In this document: positions 9,656 to 19,465 of the stretch, piece by piece
How positions within the stretch are numbered: position 1 is the first letter of the stretch
Layout of the letters: each line of letters opens with the position of its first letter
Assembly (NCBI RefSeq): GCF_001558155.1
Contig: NZ_LOAS01000003.1
Span: 248,001-312,000, forward strand
DNA length: 64,000 nucleotides
Direction: 5' to 3'
From: Aliiruegeria sabulilitoris
Lineage (GTDB): Bacteria; Pseudomonadota; Alphaproteobacteria; Rhodobacterales; Rhodobacteraceae
The notes under the pieces: model-generated
The model's input: only the letters and a program-made list of their open reading frames with translations
Told to the model about the DNA's origin: nothing
Database searches by the model: none
Position numbers and translations under genes: made by a program

Positions 9656-10102
9656 TCAGGCGGCTTTTTCGGCTTCGGCCATGGCCTCGGCGGTTGCCTG
9701 GAAGGAGAGCAGTATCGAAGCGTGGCGATTTGTGAATTCGCGCGCCGGCAGCAGCACTTCAAGGTCATCGAAGGGGGCGTCCGGCACGGGGCCGTTTTCC
9801 CGCAACATGGCCGAGAGCTGGTCGCGGGCATGTTCGATCTCGTCGCGGGTCCGGCCGATCACATTGGCGCCGAGCACGGCAGCGGCGGCCTGGCCAAGGG
9901 CGCAGGCTTTCACATCCTGCGCGAAGTCGACAATGCGGCCGTTTTCGGTGCGCAGGTCGACGGTCACGGTCGAGCCGCAAAGCGGCGAGCGCTTGCGCAT
10001 GGTGCCGCATGGCTTGTCCAGCCGGCCCAGATGCGGGATGTCGGCGGCAAGCGCCAGGATGCGCCCGGAATAGAGCTTGACGAGGTCGAGATCGCTGGCC
10101 AT
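9656..10102 (-). CDS. IscU/NifU-N-like iron-sulfur cluster scaffold
   Basis: 148 residues of the NifU N-terminal/IscU fold. Three conserved cysteines appear as C32 (KPCG), C42 (SPLCGS) and C67 (KACALGQ), the usual ligand triad, although the aspartate that commonly follows the second cysteine is serine here. Such proteins assemble or carry Fe-S clusters; in alphaproteobacteria this stand-alone form accompanies the SUF system, and a sufE lies further on (21315). It is divergent from hisI with about 70 bp between the starts. It could equally be called a SufU-like protein. Confidence 0.8.
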   Translation of the reverse strand: MASDLDLVKLYSGRILALAADIPHLGRLDKPCGTMRKRSPLCGSTVTVDLRTENGRIVDFAQDVKACALGQAAAAVLGANVIGRTRDEIEHARDQLSAMLRENGPVPDAPFDDLEVLLPAREFTNRHASILLSFQATAEAMAEAEKAA

Positions 10103-10171
10103 GTGCGTGTCCTGAAACCGGCAGGGAAACCTCTATTTAACCCTGCAGTAGCGAATTGCAAAGGAAAGACG

Positions 10172-10531
10172 ATGGGATTTGATCCGAAGAGCCTGCGCTT
10201 TGACGCACAGGGGCTGATCCCGGCCATCGCCCAGGATGGCGAAACCGGCGAGGTGCTGATGATGGCCTGGATGAATGCCGAGGCCGTTTCGCGGACGCTG
10301 GAGACGGGCAGGGTGACCTACTGGTCCCGCTCGCGGCAGTCTTTCTGGGTCAAGGGCGAGACGTCGGGACATACGCAGAAGCTGATCGAGATGCGGCTGG
10401 ATTGCGACCGCGACTGCCTGCTTGTGTTGATCGAACAAGAGGGTCCGGCCTGTCACACCAACCGGCGCAGTTGCTTTTTTACCGCGCTGCGCGATGGCGA
10501 GGAGGTCATCCTGAGCGAACCGATGCCGTGA
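10172..10531 (+). CDS. hisI: Phosphoribosyl-AMP cyclohydrolase
   Basis: 119 residues, the normal length of the stand-alone HisI, which opens the adenine ring of phosphoribosyl-AMP in histidine synthesis. Metal-binding elements DCDRDCLLV and the following CHTNRRSCF are present. The ATG at 10172 is preceded by AAGGAAAGACG. No other his gene is nearby, as is usual when hisI is detached from the hisE fusion. Confidence 0.95.
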   Translation: MGFDPKSLRFDAQGLIPAIAQDGETGEVLMMAWMNAEAVSRTLETGRVTYWSRSRQSFWVKGETSGHTQKLIEMRLDCDRDCLLVLIEQEGPACHTNRRSCFFTALRDGEEVILSEPMP

Positions 10532-10633
10532 CCCGCCGGCAGTGGAGGCACGGGTTTGGTTTGGCGGGCGGTCGCAACTGGCGCTTGCAGTACCCGTCGC
10601 GGCCATGGCAATTGGTCGGTACGGATATCGCTC

Positions 10634-11710
10634 ATGACATTACCGCCTTCTTCTCTCTGGCCCAAGATCCTGTTGGCAGCCGCGATCGGAATCCTGTCGG
10701 GGCTTCTTGCCCGGCGGATCGGAATGCCCTTGCCCTGGATGCTCGGCCCCATGATCGGCTGCGGCCTGGCGGCGCTGGCCGGCGCGCCGGTGCGCGGACC
10801 GGGGGAATTGCGCGTTGTCGTCATTCCCGTCATCGGGGTGATGCTCGGCTCCAGTTTCCATCCCGGCATGTTCAGCCAGGTCGGATCCTGGATGGGAACC
10901 TTGCTGCTGTTGCCGGTCTTTTTGCTCGCGGCAATCGGCGTCAGCTATGCCTTCTATCGCCGGGTCGGTGGGTACAGCCCGGTCGACGCCTTTTTCTGTG
11001 CGGCGCCGGGCGGGTTGAACGAGATGATCATCCTCGGCGGGCAGGCCGGGGGCGACGAAGCTCGTATCGCCCTCGCCCACGCGTTGCGGGTCTTCCTCAC
11101 CATTTCGACAATCGCGCTCGTCTTTGCCCTGCTGCTCGATATCCGCGCCGTGCGCGGGCCGGGAAGCTGGGTGGCGCTTGGCGATCTGTCGCTTCTGGAT
11201 GCAGCTATCCTGATTGGCTGCGGATTGATCGGGGTGGTCGCAGGGAGGCTCATGCGCCTGCCAGCGCCCCAGCTTTTCGGACCGATGATCGTCTCCGCCG
11301 CCGCGCATATGCTCGAGCTTGTGACGATCGCTCCGCCGTCGATCTTCGTCGTGGCCGCCCAGATCACCATCGGCACGATCCTGGGCGGCCGTTTTGCCGG
11401 TGTCACACCGGCCACGATGGGGCGGGACATGCTGCTCGGGCTCGGTGCGACGCTCTTGCTTCTGTGCGTCACGACCGGGTTTGCAGCACTTCTCGGCCCG
11501 CTGACCGGCACGACCCTGCCGCAGGGCGTGCTGGCCTATTCGCCCGGCGGGTTGACCGAGATGTCGCTGCTCTCGCTCGCGATGGGACAGGACGTGGCCT
11601 ATGTCTCGACGATGCACGTTGCCCGCATCGTGATCATCCTCTTCACCATGCCGCTGCTGTTTCGCGTGATTGGGGAACGCCTGATATTGGCCTCAAAGCC
11701 CGATAAATAG
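10634..11710 (+). CDS. AbrB-family integral membrane protein
   Basis: About 358 residues, very hydrophobic, with two halves that each carry the AbrB-duplication motif (RRIGMPLPWMLGPMIG near the start; the second half has RLPAPQLFGPMIVSAAAH) and the glycine-rich repeats PGGLNEM and PGGLTEM. Roughly ten membrane segments. The family is widespread in proteobacteria, sometimes called ammonia-monooxygenase-like regulator AbrB, and its substrate is not established. The start at 10634 is the best fit to the family; the frame stays open about 80 bp upstream. No clear partner gene. Confidence 0.75.
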   Translation: MTLPPSSLWPKILLAAAIGILSGLLARRIGMPLPWMLGPMIGCGLAALAGAPVRGPGELRVVVIPVIGVMLGSSFHPGMFSQVGSWMGTLLLLPVFLLAAIGVSYAFYRRVGGYSPVDAFFCAAPGGLNEMIILGGQAGGDEARIALAHALRVFLTISTIALVFALLLDIRAVRGPGSWVALGDLSLLDAAILIGCGLIGVVAGRLMRLPAPQLFGPMIVSAAAHMLELVTIAPPSIFVVAAQITIGTILGGRFAGVTPATMGRDMLLGLGATLLLLCVTTGFAALLGPLTGTTLPQGVLAYSPGGLTEMSLLSLAMGQDVAYVSTMHVARIVIILFTMPLLFRVIGERLILASKPDK

Positions 11711-11862
11711 CCCGCGACGGGATCACATTATTGCAATATTACCCCCTGTTTCCGAAATATTCTGTCTATCGGGGAGGTTTTCCTGTTTTTCGTTAACTTT
11801 TTCTGCTTTCATTGCTGAACCAACGACCTGCGACGAAGGACGCCAACAAAGAGTATCGAACA

Positions 11863-12015
11863 ATGAGTGATTTCCAGAGCCCCCCGCCGAAACCGCAGCC
11901 CGAGCGCCTGCCCGAGATGCGCACAAACCGCGATCCGGCACATGAGCAACCAAAGCCCACGCCGGAACTGGGGCGCAAACCGCGTTTCAAATTCAAAGAT
12001 TTCGCCAGCATCTGA
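11863..12015 (+). CDS. Small proline-rich hypothetical protein
   Basis: 50 residues, hydrophilic, rich in proline, lysine and arginine, beginning MSDFQSPPPKPQPERLPEMR and ending KPRFKFKDFASI. No signal peptide or membrane segment. I do not recognise it. Its support is the clean ATG with AT-rich sequence upstream (11720-11820) and the stop directly before the next gene. It may be a small lineage-specific protein. Confidence 0.45.
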   Translation: MSDFQSPPPKPQPERLPEMRTNRDPAHEQPKPTPELGRKPRFKFKDFASI

Positions 12016-12061
12016 TTTCCGGGCACTTGCCCTGGCAGGCAGGACGATTACCCTGCCGCGC

Positions 12062-12391
12062 ATGCCGACCCCTGTATCGTCTATCCGCAACCTCGGCCCC
12101 GCGATGGAAGAGGCCTGTTCCCGTGCCGGTATCGGCTCGGCCGAAGAACTGCGCGCGCTCGGCACGGACGAAACCTATCGCCGCCTGCTGGAGGTGGGCA
12201 CGCGGCCGCATTTCATCGGCTATTACGTGATCGAGATGGGCCTTCAGGGGCGCCCGTGGAACGACTGCAAGAGCAAGGAGAAGGACGCGCTCCGCCGCCG
12301 CTTCGACGCCATCGTCGCCAGCAGTCGAGAGAGCGGTCTGCCGGAGATGGAACGGGTTCTCGACCAGATCGGTACCGGGTTGAGGCGCTGA
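12062..12391 (+). CDS. TfoX C-terminal-domain protein
   Basis: 109 residues that match the TfoX/Sxy C-terminal domain: a helix-hairpin pattern with IRNLGPAMEEACSRAGI, the turn ELRALGTDETYRRLLEVG and a C-terminal helical tail. The N-terminal TfoX domain found in competence regulators is absent. Stand-alone copies of the C-terminal domain are common and of unknown function; a nucleic-acid-related role is only suggested by the helix-hairpin-helix look. Confidence 0.7.
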   Translation: MPTPVSSIRNLGPAMEEACSRAGIGSAEELRALGTDETYRRLLEVGTRPHFIGYYVIEMGLQGRPWNDCKSKEKDALRRRFDAIVASSRESGLPEMERVLDQIGTGLRR

Positions 12392-12501
12392 GCTTTTCCT
12401 GAACAACAAATAGCGCAGGCGCGCATGAAAGCCGGATCAAAATTCAGCCTCACCCGGCGACGGGAACCCGGTATGCCCGTGCCCGCGACATTGAAGCGGC
12501 G

Positions 12502-12957
12502 CTATTTCTTCCCCAGTACCACCCACGACTTCAAGGCCAGACTTGGCGTCGCGCTGGCGTAGTTTGGTTTCCACGGGCGATCGGTGCGCTCGCAGCCGAG
12601 GCTCGACGCCTTCAGCTCTGCTTCGCTGCTGTATCTCGGGAAATAGTCCAGCGCCGATACGGCCGTAATACCCCGGACATTGATCGACATCGACCCGAGC
12701 GCGTCCTCGAACGCATAGCCGGGCAAGGCCTTGCCAAGGGGCACATAGGCTCCGCAGATCGCAAGATTGCCACCGAGATTGCCGATGACAAAATGCAGGA
12801 CAATTCCGGGGGCACCCTTCTCGCCCTTTATCGGGACAGTGAAGGAGGCTCTCTCGGCCTTCTCGTGATACGCAACGCGCGCATCCAGAGCCGAGCAACC
12901 GGACCCCAGGACAAGCGCTGTGATGATCGTGCAGGAGAACAGGAGCAACGGTTTCAT
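12502..12957 (-). CDS. Exported hypothetical protein, possible lipoprotein
   Basis: 151 residues. The N-terminus MKPLLLFSCTIITALVLGSGC is a clear export signal; the cysteine at its end could be lipidated, but the -3 position is glycine, so a true lipobox is doubtful. The mature part has no recognisable domain. The start at 12957 is chosen because it gives the signal peptide; the upstream extension adds charged residues. Transcribed against the TfoX-like gene and divergent from ileS. Confidence 0.55.
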   Translation of the reverse strand: MKPLLLFSCTIITALVLGSGCSALDARVAYHEKAERASFTVPIKGEKGAPGIVLHFVIGNLGGNLAICGAYVPLGKALPGYAFEDALGSMSINVRGITAVSALDYFPRYSSEAELKASSLGCERTDRPWKPNYASATPSLALKSWVVLGKK

Positions 12958-13298
12958 GACACCCTCCCAGACAGCCCCAATTGTAATGCGATCCTGCAAC
13001 CTGCGCTATGATGCACGTCAACCCGCCCTCCCGACCCGCTGTGACTGGGACAGGAGGCTCGGAAACCGCCCCGGGGCCACATCCGACCTCTCGGGGCAAC
13101 AGCCCCACCGCATCCCTCGTGTCGGTACGCATCCGAAAGGACATATCGCCCCTCTGGACCCTCCCGCATGATTGCGCTAAGGCCGCGATCAAGATGTTGA
13201 TATGGTCGATCATCATTCGAATTACCGGCCCGGCGCTCTGAGAGACGAGCCGCCGGGACAAGGCGTATGGGCCCCCCGCGCCGACCGAACCTTCGAAC
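12958..13298. other. Non-coding gap upstream of ileS
   Basis: About 340 bases without a convincing gene. A strong imperfect hairpin, CCCGGCGCTC (13229-13238) against GAGCCGCCGGG (13247-13257), lies in the ileS leader. I see no T-box features and no ordinary promoter that I would defend. Confidence 0.4.
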
Positions 13299-13325
13299 AT
13301 GACGAATACCCAGAGGACGCGAGCC

Positions 13326-16259
13326 ATGTGCGCCGACACGCCTGAAACCAACGCCCCCGACTACAAGTCCACCCTCAACCTGCCGCAGACCGATTTCCCG
13401 ATGCGCGCGGGCCTGCCCAAGCGCGAGCCCGGCTGGCTGGACCGCTGGGCCGAGATCGGCATCTATGAAAAGCTGCGCGAGAAGGCCGCCGCGACCCCGC
13501 GCACGCCCTTCACGCTGCATGACGGCCCTCCCTATGCCAATGGCAATCTCCATATCGGCCACGCGCTCAACAAGATCCTCAAGGACATGGTTGTCCGCTC
13601 CCAGCAGATGATGGGCAAGGACGCCCGCTACATCCCCGGCTGGGACTGCCACGGCCTGCCGATCGAGTGGAAGATCGAAGAGCAGTACCGCCAGAAGGGC
13701 AAGAACAAGGACGAGGTGCCGGTTGTCGAGCTGCGCCGCGAATGCCGCGCCTTTGCCTCGGAATGGGTCGATATCCAGCGCGAGGAATTCAAGCGCCTCG
13801 GCGTGACTGGCAACTGGGACGATCCCTACCTGACCATGAATTACCACGCCGAGGCGGTGATCGCCGGCGAGTTCATGAAGTTCCTGATGAACGGCACGCT
13901 CTACCAGGGCTCGAAGCCCGTCATGTGGTCCGTGGTCGAGAAGACCGCGCTGGCCGAGGCGGAGGTGGAATATCACGACCACCAGAGCCACACGATCTGG
14001 GTGAAGTTCCCGGTCATCCGTGCGCTCGACGCCAATGGCGCGCGCCAGTCGCAGCGCGGGGTGAATGTCGTCATCTGGACCACCACGCCCTGGACGATCC
14101 CGTCCAACCGTGCTGTGGCCTTCAACCCCGAGCTGTCCTACGGCCTCTACAAGGTCACCGAGGCCTCGGAGGAGAACTGGGCCAAGGTGGGCGACGAATA
14201 CCTGCTGGCCGACAATCTGGCGGAAGAGGTGATGAAAGCCGCCCGTGTCGATGCCTATGAGCGCACCGAGGATATCACCGCCAAGCAACTCGACCTGATG
14301 GTCTGCGCGCATCCGTTCCGCGGCATCGAGGGCGGCGAAGGCGCGTGGGATTACGACGTGCCGATGCTGCCCGGGGACCACGTCACCGACGAGGCCGGCA
14401 CGGGCTTTGTCCATACCGCGCCCAGCCACGGTGCCGACGACTTCATCCTTGGCGTCAAGCATGGGCTGAAGATGACCCATAACGTGCTGGAAGACGGCAC
14501 GTTCCGCCCTGATCTGCCGCTTTTCGGCGGCGCGGTGATCTTTGATCACAAGGGCAAGGAAAAGGACGCCAACAAGCGGGTGATCGACGCCATGGCCGGT
14601 GTCGGCGCGCTGATCGCGCGTGGCCGGATCAAGCACTCTTACCCGCATTCCTGGCGCTCCAAGGCACCGCTGATCTTCCGCAACACGCCGCAATGGTTCG
14701 CCTCCATCGACCGCGAGGTGGGCGACGGGCAGGACGCACTCGGCAAGACGATCCGCCAACGCGCGCTCAACGCCATCGATACGGTGAAATGGACGCCCGA
14801 GACGGGGCGTAACCGCCTCTACTCGATGATCGAGAACCGCCCGGACTGGGTGCTCTCGCGCCAGCGTGCCTGGGGCGTGCCGCTGACCTGCTTCGTCAAG
14901 AAGGGCGCGCTGCCCGACGATGCGGATTTCCTGCTGCGCGACCCGGCGGTGAATGCCCGCATCGTCGAGGCTTTCGAGGCCGATGGCGCCGATGTCTGGT
15001 ACATGGAAGGCGCCAAGGAGCGTTTCCTCGGCAATGAATACAACCCGGATGAGTACGAGCAGATCTTCGACGTGCTCGACGTTTGGTTCGATTCCGGCTC
15101 CACCCACGCCTTCGTGCTGCGGGACCGCGCGGACGGCTCCGAGGACGGCATTGCCGACCTTTACCTGGAAGGCACGGACCAGCATCGCGGTTGGTTCCAC
15201 TCCTCGCTCCTGCAAAGCTGCGGCACCAATGGTCGCGCCCCCTATCGCGGCGTGCTGACTCACGGCTTCACGCTGGACGAGAAGGGCAACAAGATGTCCA
15301 AGTCGCTCGGCAACACCGTCGCGCCCGAGCAGGTCATCAAGCAATACGGCGCCGATATCCTGCGGCTCTGGGTGGCGCAGTCGGATTATACCGCCGACCT
15401 GCGGATCGGTCCGGAGATCTTGAAAAACGTCGCCGACAGCTACCGCCGCTTGCGCAACACGATGCGCTTCCTGCTCGGCTCGCTCGGCGATTTCGACGAG
15501 ATCGAGCCGGTCAAGCCGGAGGATATGCCGCCGCTGGAACGCTGGGTGCTGCACCGTCTGTACGAATTGGACCAAGAGGTTCGCAAGGGCTACGATGCCT
15601 ATGATTTCCAAGGCGTTTTCCAGAAGGTCTTCAACTTCGCCACGGTGGACCTGTCGGCCTTCTATTTCGACATCCGCAAGGACTCGCTCTATTGCGATGC
15701 CGATGACAGCCAGTTCCGCCACGCGGCGCTGACCGTGCTGGATATCCTCTTCCAACGTCTGACCACATGGCTTGCGCCGGTGCTGGTCTTCACCATGGAA
15801 GAGGTGTGGCTGGAGCGGTACCCGGGCGAGACCAGCTCGGTGCATCTGGAGGACATTCCCGAGACGCCGGCCGATTGGCACAAGCCCGAACTGGCCGAGC
15901 TGGTCGAGCGGGTGCGCAATGTGCGCCGGGTTGTCACCGCCGCGCTGGAGGTGCAGCGCCGGGAGAAGGTGATCGGCTCCAGTCTGGAGGCGGCGCCGGA
16001 GGTTTTCGTCGAGGATGCCATGCTGGTGACGCTGTTGCGCACGGTGAATTTCGCCGATGTCTGCATCGCTTCCCAATTGACCCTGACCGAAGGCGTTGCC
16101 CCGCAGGGCGCTTTCACGCTGGACGAGGTGCCGGGCGTCGGCGTCGTATTTGCCCGCGCCGAGGGCGAGAAATGCCAGCGCTGCTGGAAGATCCTGCCCG
16201 ATGTCGGCACCCATGCGCATGAAGGCACCTGCAAGCGCTGTTCGGACGCCCTGGGCTGA
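13326..16259 (+). CDS. ileS: Isoleucyl-tRNA synthetase
   Basis: About 977 residues of the class I IleRS. HIGH occurs near residue 76 ([10 protein letters not shown]) and KMSKS near 656. The CP1 editing domain lies between, with TTPWTIPSN, and the C-terminus ends in the zinc finger CQRCW...CKRCS. An in-frame ATG at 13299 exists, but the start at 13326 has an AGAGGA site upstream and fits family N-termini better. An inverted repeat follows the stop. Confidence 0.96.
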   Translation: MCADTPETNAPDYKSTLNLPQTDFPMRAGLPKREPGWLDRWAEIGIYEKLREKAAATPRTPFTLHDGPPYANGNLHIGHALNKILKDMVVRSQQMMGKDARYIPGWDCHGLPIEWKIEEQYRQKGKNKDEVPVVELRRECRAFASEWVDIQREEFKRLGVTGNWDDPYLTMNYHAEAVIAGEFMKFLMNGTLYQGSKPVMWSVVEKTALAEAEVEYHDHQSHTIWVKFPVIRALDANGARQSQRGVNVVIWTTTPWTIPSNRAVAFNPELSYGLYKVTEASEENWAKVGDEYLLADNLAEEVMKAARVDAYERTEDITAKQLDLMVCAHPFRGIEGGEGAWDYDVPMLPGDHVTDEAGTGFVHTAPSHGADDFILGVKHGLKMTHNVLEDGTFRPDLPLFGGAVIFDHKGKEKDANKRVIDAMAGVGALIARGRIKHSYPHSWRSKAPLIFRNTPQWFASIDREVGDGQDALGKTIRQRALNAIDTVKWTPETGRNRLYSMIENRPDWVLSRQRAWGVPLTCFVKKGALPDDADFLLRDPAVNARIVEAFEADGADVWYMEGAKERFLGNEYNPDEYEQIFDVLDVWFDSGSTHAFVLRDRADGSEDGIADLYLEGTDQHRGWFHSSLLQSCGTNGRAPYRGVLTHGFTLDEKGNKMSKSLGNTVAPEQVIKQYGADILRLWVAQSDYTADLRIGPEILKNVADSYRRLRNTMRFLLGSLGDFDEIEPVKPEDMPPLERWVLHRLYELDQEVRKGYDAYDFQGVFQKVFNFATVDLSAFYFDIRKDSLYCDADDSQFRHAALTVLDILFQRLTTWLAPVLVFTMEEVWLERYPGETSSVHLEDIPETPADWHKPELAELVERVRNVRRVVTAALEVQRREKVIGSSLEAAPEVFVEDAMLVTLLRTVNFADVCIASQLTLTEGVAPQGAFTLDEVPGVGVVFARAEGEKCQRCWKILPDVGTHAHEGTCKRCSDALG

Positions 16260-16269
16260 TAGCTGCGAA

Positions 16270-16301
16270 CTGCGGGCGTCGCGTCAAAACGGCGCCCGCA
16301 G
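16270..16301 (+). terminator. Hairpin after ileS
   Basis: CTGCGGGCG and CGCCCGCAG form a perfect 9-bp stem around a 14-nt loop, 10 bp after the ileS stop. Only a short GTTTC follows, so termination may be weak. Confidence 0.5.
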
Positions 16302-16415
16302 GTTTCATGGCTCGCGAGGCTTTGAAACCGGCTGAGGCGGAATTTGCATTTGTGCAATTGGCAGTCTCGCCTGATACTCCCATCTGAGAGGGTCTCGAAC
16401 TGGGAGGAGAATTCC

Positions 16416-16826
16416 ATGAAAATGAAAGCTGCTCTGCTTGCCCTTGCGGTGAGCCTGCCTTTTGCCGGCACCGCCTGTGCCCAGACGGTTGCCGATGTGC
16501 ATTTCCTGAGAGGCGATTTCGGCGCGATGGTGAGCGGCACGATCACCGGTGACGCCTATTTCGATTATCGCCTCGGCGCGTCCGGGGGGCAGGAGCTTTT
16601 TGCCGAGCTCATGATGAGCGACACCAACGGAAATGGCACAATCTATTTCAACATCCTGCCGCCCGGCAGCGATGGGGTGGCGATCTATAACGGATCGATC
16701 GATGGCAATGTGGCGCGCGTCACCTTGCCCGACGACGGGGAATACACGATCCGGGTCTATCTGATGGGCAATGACCGCGATACGGGCAAGACGGTGGGGT
16801 ATAATCTCGATCTGTCGATTCAATAG
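16416..16826 (+). CDS. Secreted PliG/PPC-like beta-sandwich protein
   Basis: 136 residues with a signal peptide (MKMKAALLALAVSLPFAGTA, cleavage probably after ACA) and a beta-rich mature domain. The run ATVSGTI-like FGAMVSGTITGDAYFDY, FNILPPGSDG and YTIRVYLMGN resembles bacterial inhibitors of g-type lysozyme (PliG) and related pre-peptidase C-terminal folds. If so, it would sit in the periplasm and protect peptidoglycan against lysozyme. The start at 16416 has a good GGGAGGAGA site. Assignment is by resemblance only. Confidence 0.6.
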   Translation: MKMKAALLALAVSLPFAGTACAQTVADVHFLRGDFGAMVSGTITGDAYFDYRLGASGGQELFAELMMSDTNGNGTIYFNILPPGSDGVAIYNGSIDGNVARVTLPDDGEYTIRVYLMGNDRDTGKTVGYNLDLSIQ

Positions 16827-17502
16827 AGGCGACCGAGGTTAGGCAATATTGGTGTCCGGCGGTGGAGGGGCATTGCCCGCGCGCACTCTGGCCCGGAAAA
16901 GGTTCATCCGGGTTGGGGCAGCTTGTCGGTGTCGAAGGGCTTGTGCTGAACCAGGAGCCACAGCACGGCGCAAAGGCTCCTCACCGTGATTATCAGCTGC
17001 CAGTAATCAGCACGCCGAAAACCACCAGGCTGATGGTTTGCACGCGGATATGGCGGGAGTGGCGGAGATTGAGCGTCACCCTGCCTTCATTCAAGCTGAA
17101 CTCCGCGTTGTAGCAAGCTGACTGCTTTTCAGTAGCCGCTCTGGGCTTTCCCCAAGGTCAGAACAGAATTTGCGCCAGCGAAACACAAGGCTCGGGGAAT
17201 GGTCGGAATGCGCAGATTGCCGGCCACTGTCATGGAGCAAGGTTTGCAGGTCTTGACCCGAAGTCTCCAATTCCGCTCGCAACCTGTTCCAAACATTGGC
17301 GTTCCAGTGTTTGGATCGCGTCGCTGAAAGCGATGTTCAGCCCGTGGCCCGCGATCGGGAACGGAATCGGACGTAGTTGGTAGACAAGAGCGAAGGGAGA
17401 TCATCTTGATACGTGTGAAAGAGTCCGAGAATGCTCACGGTTTTTCAACCTGCTATCTCGTTCCGACACCACCCATAACGTATTGAAAAAATGTAATTCG
17501 CG
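16827..17502. other. Long non-coding or decayed stretch
   Basis: About 675 bases with visibly lower GC than neighbours and only short overlapping frames. On the minus strand near 17113-16992 a frame reads YNAEFSLNEGRVTLNLRHSR and runs into a hydrophobic segment, then stops; the next frame continues hydrophobic. This could be the remnant of a small membrane protein, but I cannot name it. The rest shows nothing recognisable. Confidence 0.35.
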
Positions 17503-17576
17503 TAGGCCCGGCAGGACTTGAACCCGCAACCAAAGCGTTATGAGCGCTCTGCTCTAACCAATTGAGCTACAGGCCC
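17503..17576 (-). tRNA. tRNA with CAU anticodon, probably tRNA-Ile2 (or tRNA-Met)
   Basis: The minus strand folds into a full cloverleaf: acceptor GGGCCTG/CGGGCCT (with a G1-U72 wobble), D arm AGCTCAATTGGTTAGAGC, anticodon loop CTCATAA, and T arm with GGTTCAAGTC. The anticodon is CAU and CCA is not encoded. Similarity to alphaproteobacterial tRNA-Ile2, in which C34 becomes lysidine, seems better than to elongator tRNA-Met, but the two cannot be separated for certain by eye. Confidence 0.88.
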
Positions 17577-17743
17577 GCGCAGCGGCATGGGTAGGGCCTG
17601 TCGCTGGAAGGGTCAAGGGGAAGCCGTACTCGGGGCAAAAAAGCAGTTTCAGTGGGCTTGCGGCGCATTATAGGGCGCTTGCCGCACGTGGACCTTGCGG
17701 CGTGCTTGGTCTATTCGGGCGGCAGACGAATCTGGGGATCGAC

Positions 17744-18790
17744 ATGGCGGAACAAAAAAACGGGCTGACCTATGCCCAGGCGGGCGTGGATATCGATGCG
17801 GGCAACGCGCTGGTCGAGCGAATCAAGCCGGCGGCGAAATCGACTGACCGGGCAGGCGTCATGGCCGGTCTCGGCGGTTTCGGCGGGTTGTTCGATTTGA
17901 AGGCCGCCGGGTATGACGACCCGGTTCTGGTCGCGGCGACCGATGGTGTCGGCACCAAGCTCAAGATCGCCATCGATACCGGTTACGTATCGGGGGTGGG
18001 CATCGATCTCGTTGCGATGTGCGTCAACGATCTCGTCTGCCAGGGCGCCGAGCCGCTTTTCTTCCTTGATTACTTCGCCTGCGGGGCGCTCGACGTGGAG
18101 CGTGCCGCGCAGGTGGTCGAAGGTATCGCCGATGGCTGCCGGCAATCGGGCTCCGCGCTGATCGGCGGCGAGACGGCAGAGATGCCGGGCATGTATGCAT
18201 CTGAAGATTTCGACCTCGCCGGTTTCTCGGTCGGAGCGATGGAACGCGGCGCGGCGCTTCCGGCGGGCGTGGCCGAGGATGACGTGCTGCTTGGGCTGGC
18301 CTCGGCAGGTGTGCATTCCAACGGCTACTCGCTGGTGCGCAAGATCGTGGAAGTTCAGGGGCTTGCCTGGGACGACGCGGCGCCCTTTGCCGATATGCCG
18401 CTGGGCGAAGCGCTGCTGGCCCCAACGCGGATCTATGTGAAACAGGCGCTGGCCGCGATCCGCTCGGGCGGCGTACACGGGCTGGCACATATCACCGGCG
18501 GCGGGCTGACCGAGAACCTGCCGCGCGTTCTGCCCGAGGGGCTGGGCTGCGCGGTGGACCTGTCGTCCTGGACGCTGCCGCCTGTGTTCCAGTGGCTGGC
18601 GCAAGCGGGCGGGCTGGAAATGTCCGAGCTGCTCAAGACCTTCAATTCCGGCATCGGCATGGTGCTCTTCGTCGATCCCGACCGCGCCGAGGCGCTCACC
18701 GCACTGCTGGAAGAGCAGGGCGAGCGCGTCAGCCGGATCGGTTCGGTCATCGCGGGCGCGGGCGTCACCTACAGCGGAGAGCTGAAGTGA
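17744..18790 (+). CDS. purM: Phosphoribosylformylglycinamidine cyclo-ligase
   Basis: 348 residues. PurM closes the imidazole ring to make AIR in de novo purine synthesis. Seen are GGFGGLFDL, the ATP/metal motif [22 protein letters not shown] and [13 protein letters not shown], all family landmarks. The start at 17744 ([17 protein letters not shown]) fits PurM N-termini. It overlaps purN by 4 bp (GTGA), the usual purMN operon. Confidence 0.96.
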   Translation: MAEQKNGLTYAQAGVDIDAGNALVERIKPAAKSTDRAGVMAGLGGFGGLFDLKAAGYDDPVLVAATDGVGTKLKIAIDTGYVSGVGIDLVAMCVNDLVCQGAEPLFFLDYFACGALDVERAAQVVEGIADGCRQSGSALIGGETAEMPGMYASEDFDLAGFSVGAMERGAALPAGVAEDDVLLGLASAGVHSNGYSLVRKIVEVQGLAWDDAAPFADMPLGEALLAPTRIYVKQALAAIRSGGVHGLAHITGGGLTENLPRVLPEGLGCAVDLSSWTLPPVFQWLAQAGGLEMSELLKTFNSGIGMVLFVDPDRAEALTALLEEQGERVSRIGSVIAGAGVTYSGELK

Positions 18791-19380
18791 AACGCGTCGC
18801 CATCCTGATCTCGGGGGGCGGCTCCAACATGGTTTCGCTCCTCGACAGCATGGAAGAAGCCGGCCACCCGGCGCAGCCCTGCCTTGTCGCATCCAATGAC
18901 CCTGCTGCCGGCGGGCTCGCCAAGGCGGCCGCGCGCGGGGTGCCGACAGCGGCGCTCGATCACCGGCCTTTCGGCAAGGATCGCGCGGCTTTCGAGGCGG
19001 AATTGCAGAAGATCATCGCGGCGCATGGCGCTGACATGATCTGCCTTGCCGGTTTCATGCGGGTTCTTACGGCCGGTTTCGTGACGCCATGGGCCGGGCG
19101 TATGTTGAATATTCATCCGTCCTTGCTGCCGAAATACCGCGGGCTGCACACGCACAAGCGGGCGCTGGAGGCCGGCGATGCCGAGCATGGCTGCACGGTG
19201 CACGAGGTGACGCCGGAGCTGGATGACGGCCCGATTCTCGGCCAGGCGCGGGTGCCGGTGGAGCCGGGCGACACGCCCGAGACGCTCGCCGAGCGGGTTC
19301 TGGCGATGGAACACAAGCTCTACCCGGCCGTTCTGCGTCGATACGCGGCGGGCGACAGGACCCTGGTGACACTTCCGTGA
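18787..19380 (+). CDS. purN: Phosphoribosylglycinamide formyltransferase
   Basis: 197 residues. PurN formylates GAR with 10-formyl-tetrahydrofolate. The N-terminus is [18 protein letters not shown]; the catalytic signature is [13 protein letters not shown] with the asparagine and histidine, and the later aspartate is in ELDDGPIL. The start is GTG at 18787, overlapping the purM stop; the open frame further upstream is inside purM and not coding. Confidence 0.95.
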   Translation: MKRVAILISGGGSNMVSLLDSMEEAGHPAQPCLVASNDPAAGGLAKAAARGVPTAALDHRPFGKDRAAFEAELQKIIAAHGADMICLAGFMRVLTAGFVTPWAGRMLNIHPSLLPKYRGLHTHKRALEAGDAEHGCTVHEVTPELDDGPILGQARVPVEPGDTPETLAERVLAMEHKLYPAVLRRYAAGDRTLVTLP

Positions 19381-19465
19381 CACTTCCAAACCGCGGCCAA
19401 TGTCGGTAAAACAGCCGGAACGGGCAGAGAAGCCGATCCGGCAAACCAAATAAGAGTCGCCTTGC

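Noticed and set aside
13229-13257. T-box-like regulator before ileS
   Set aside because: Only a hairpin is present; there is no specifier stem or T-box sequence, and T-boxes are rare in alphaproteobacteria.
12954-16220. 1088-codon open frame antisense to ileS
   Set aside because: A codon-position artefact of the GC-rich synthetase gene; no domain, no ribosome site.
16862-17113. 83-codon plus-strand frame downstream of the PliG-like gene
   Set aside because: No ribosome site, no motif, odd composition; not reported as a gene.
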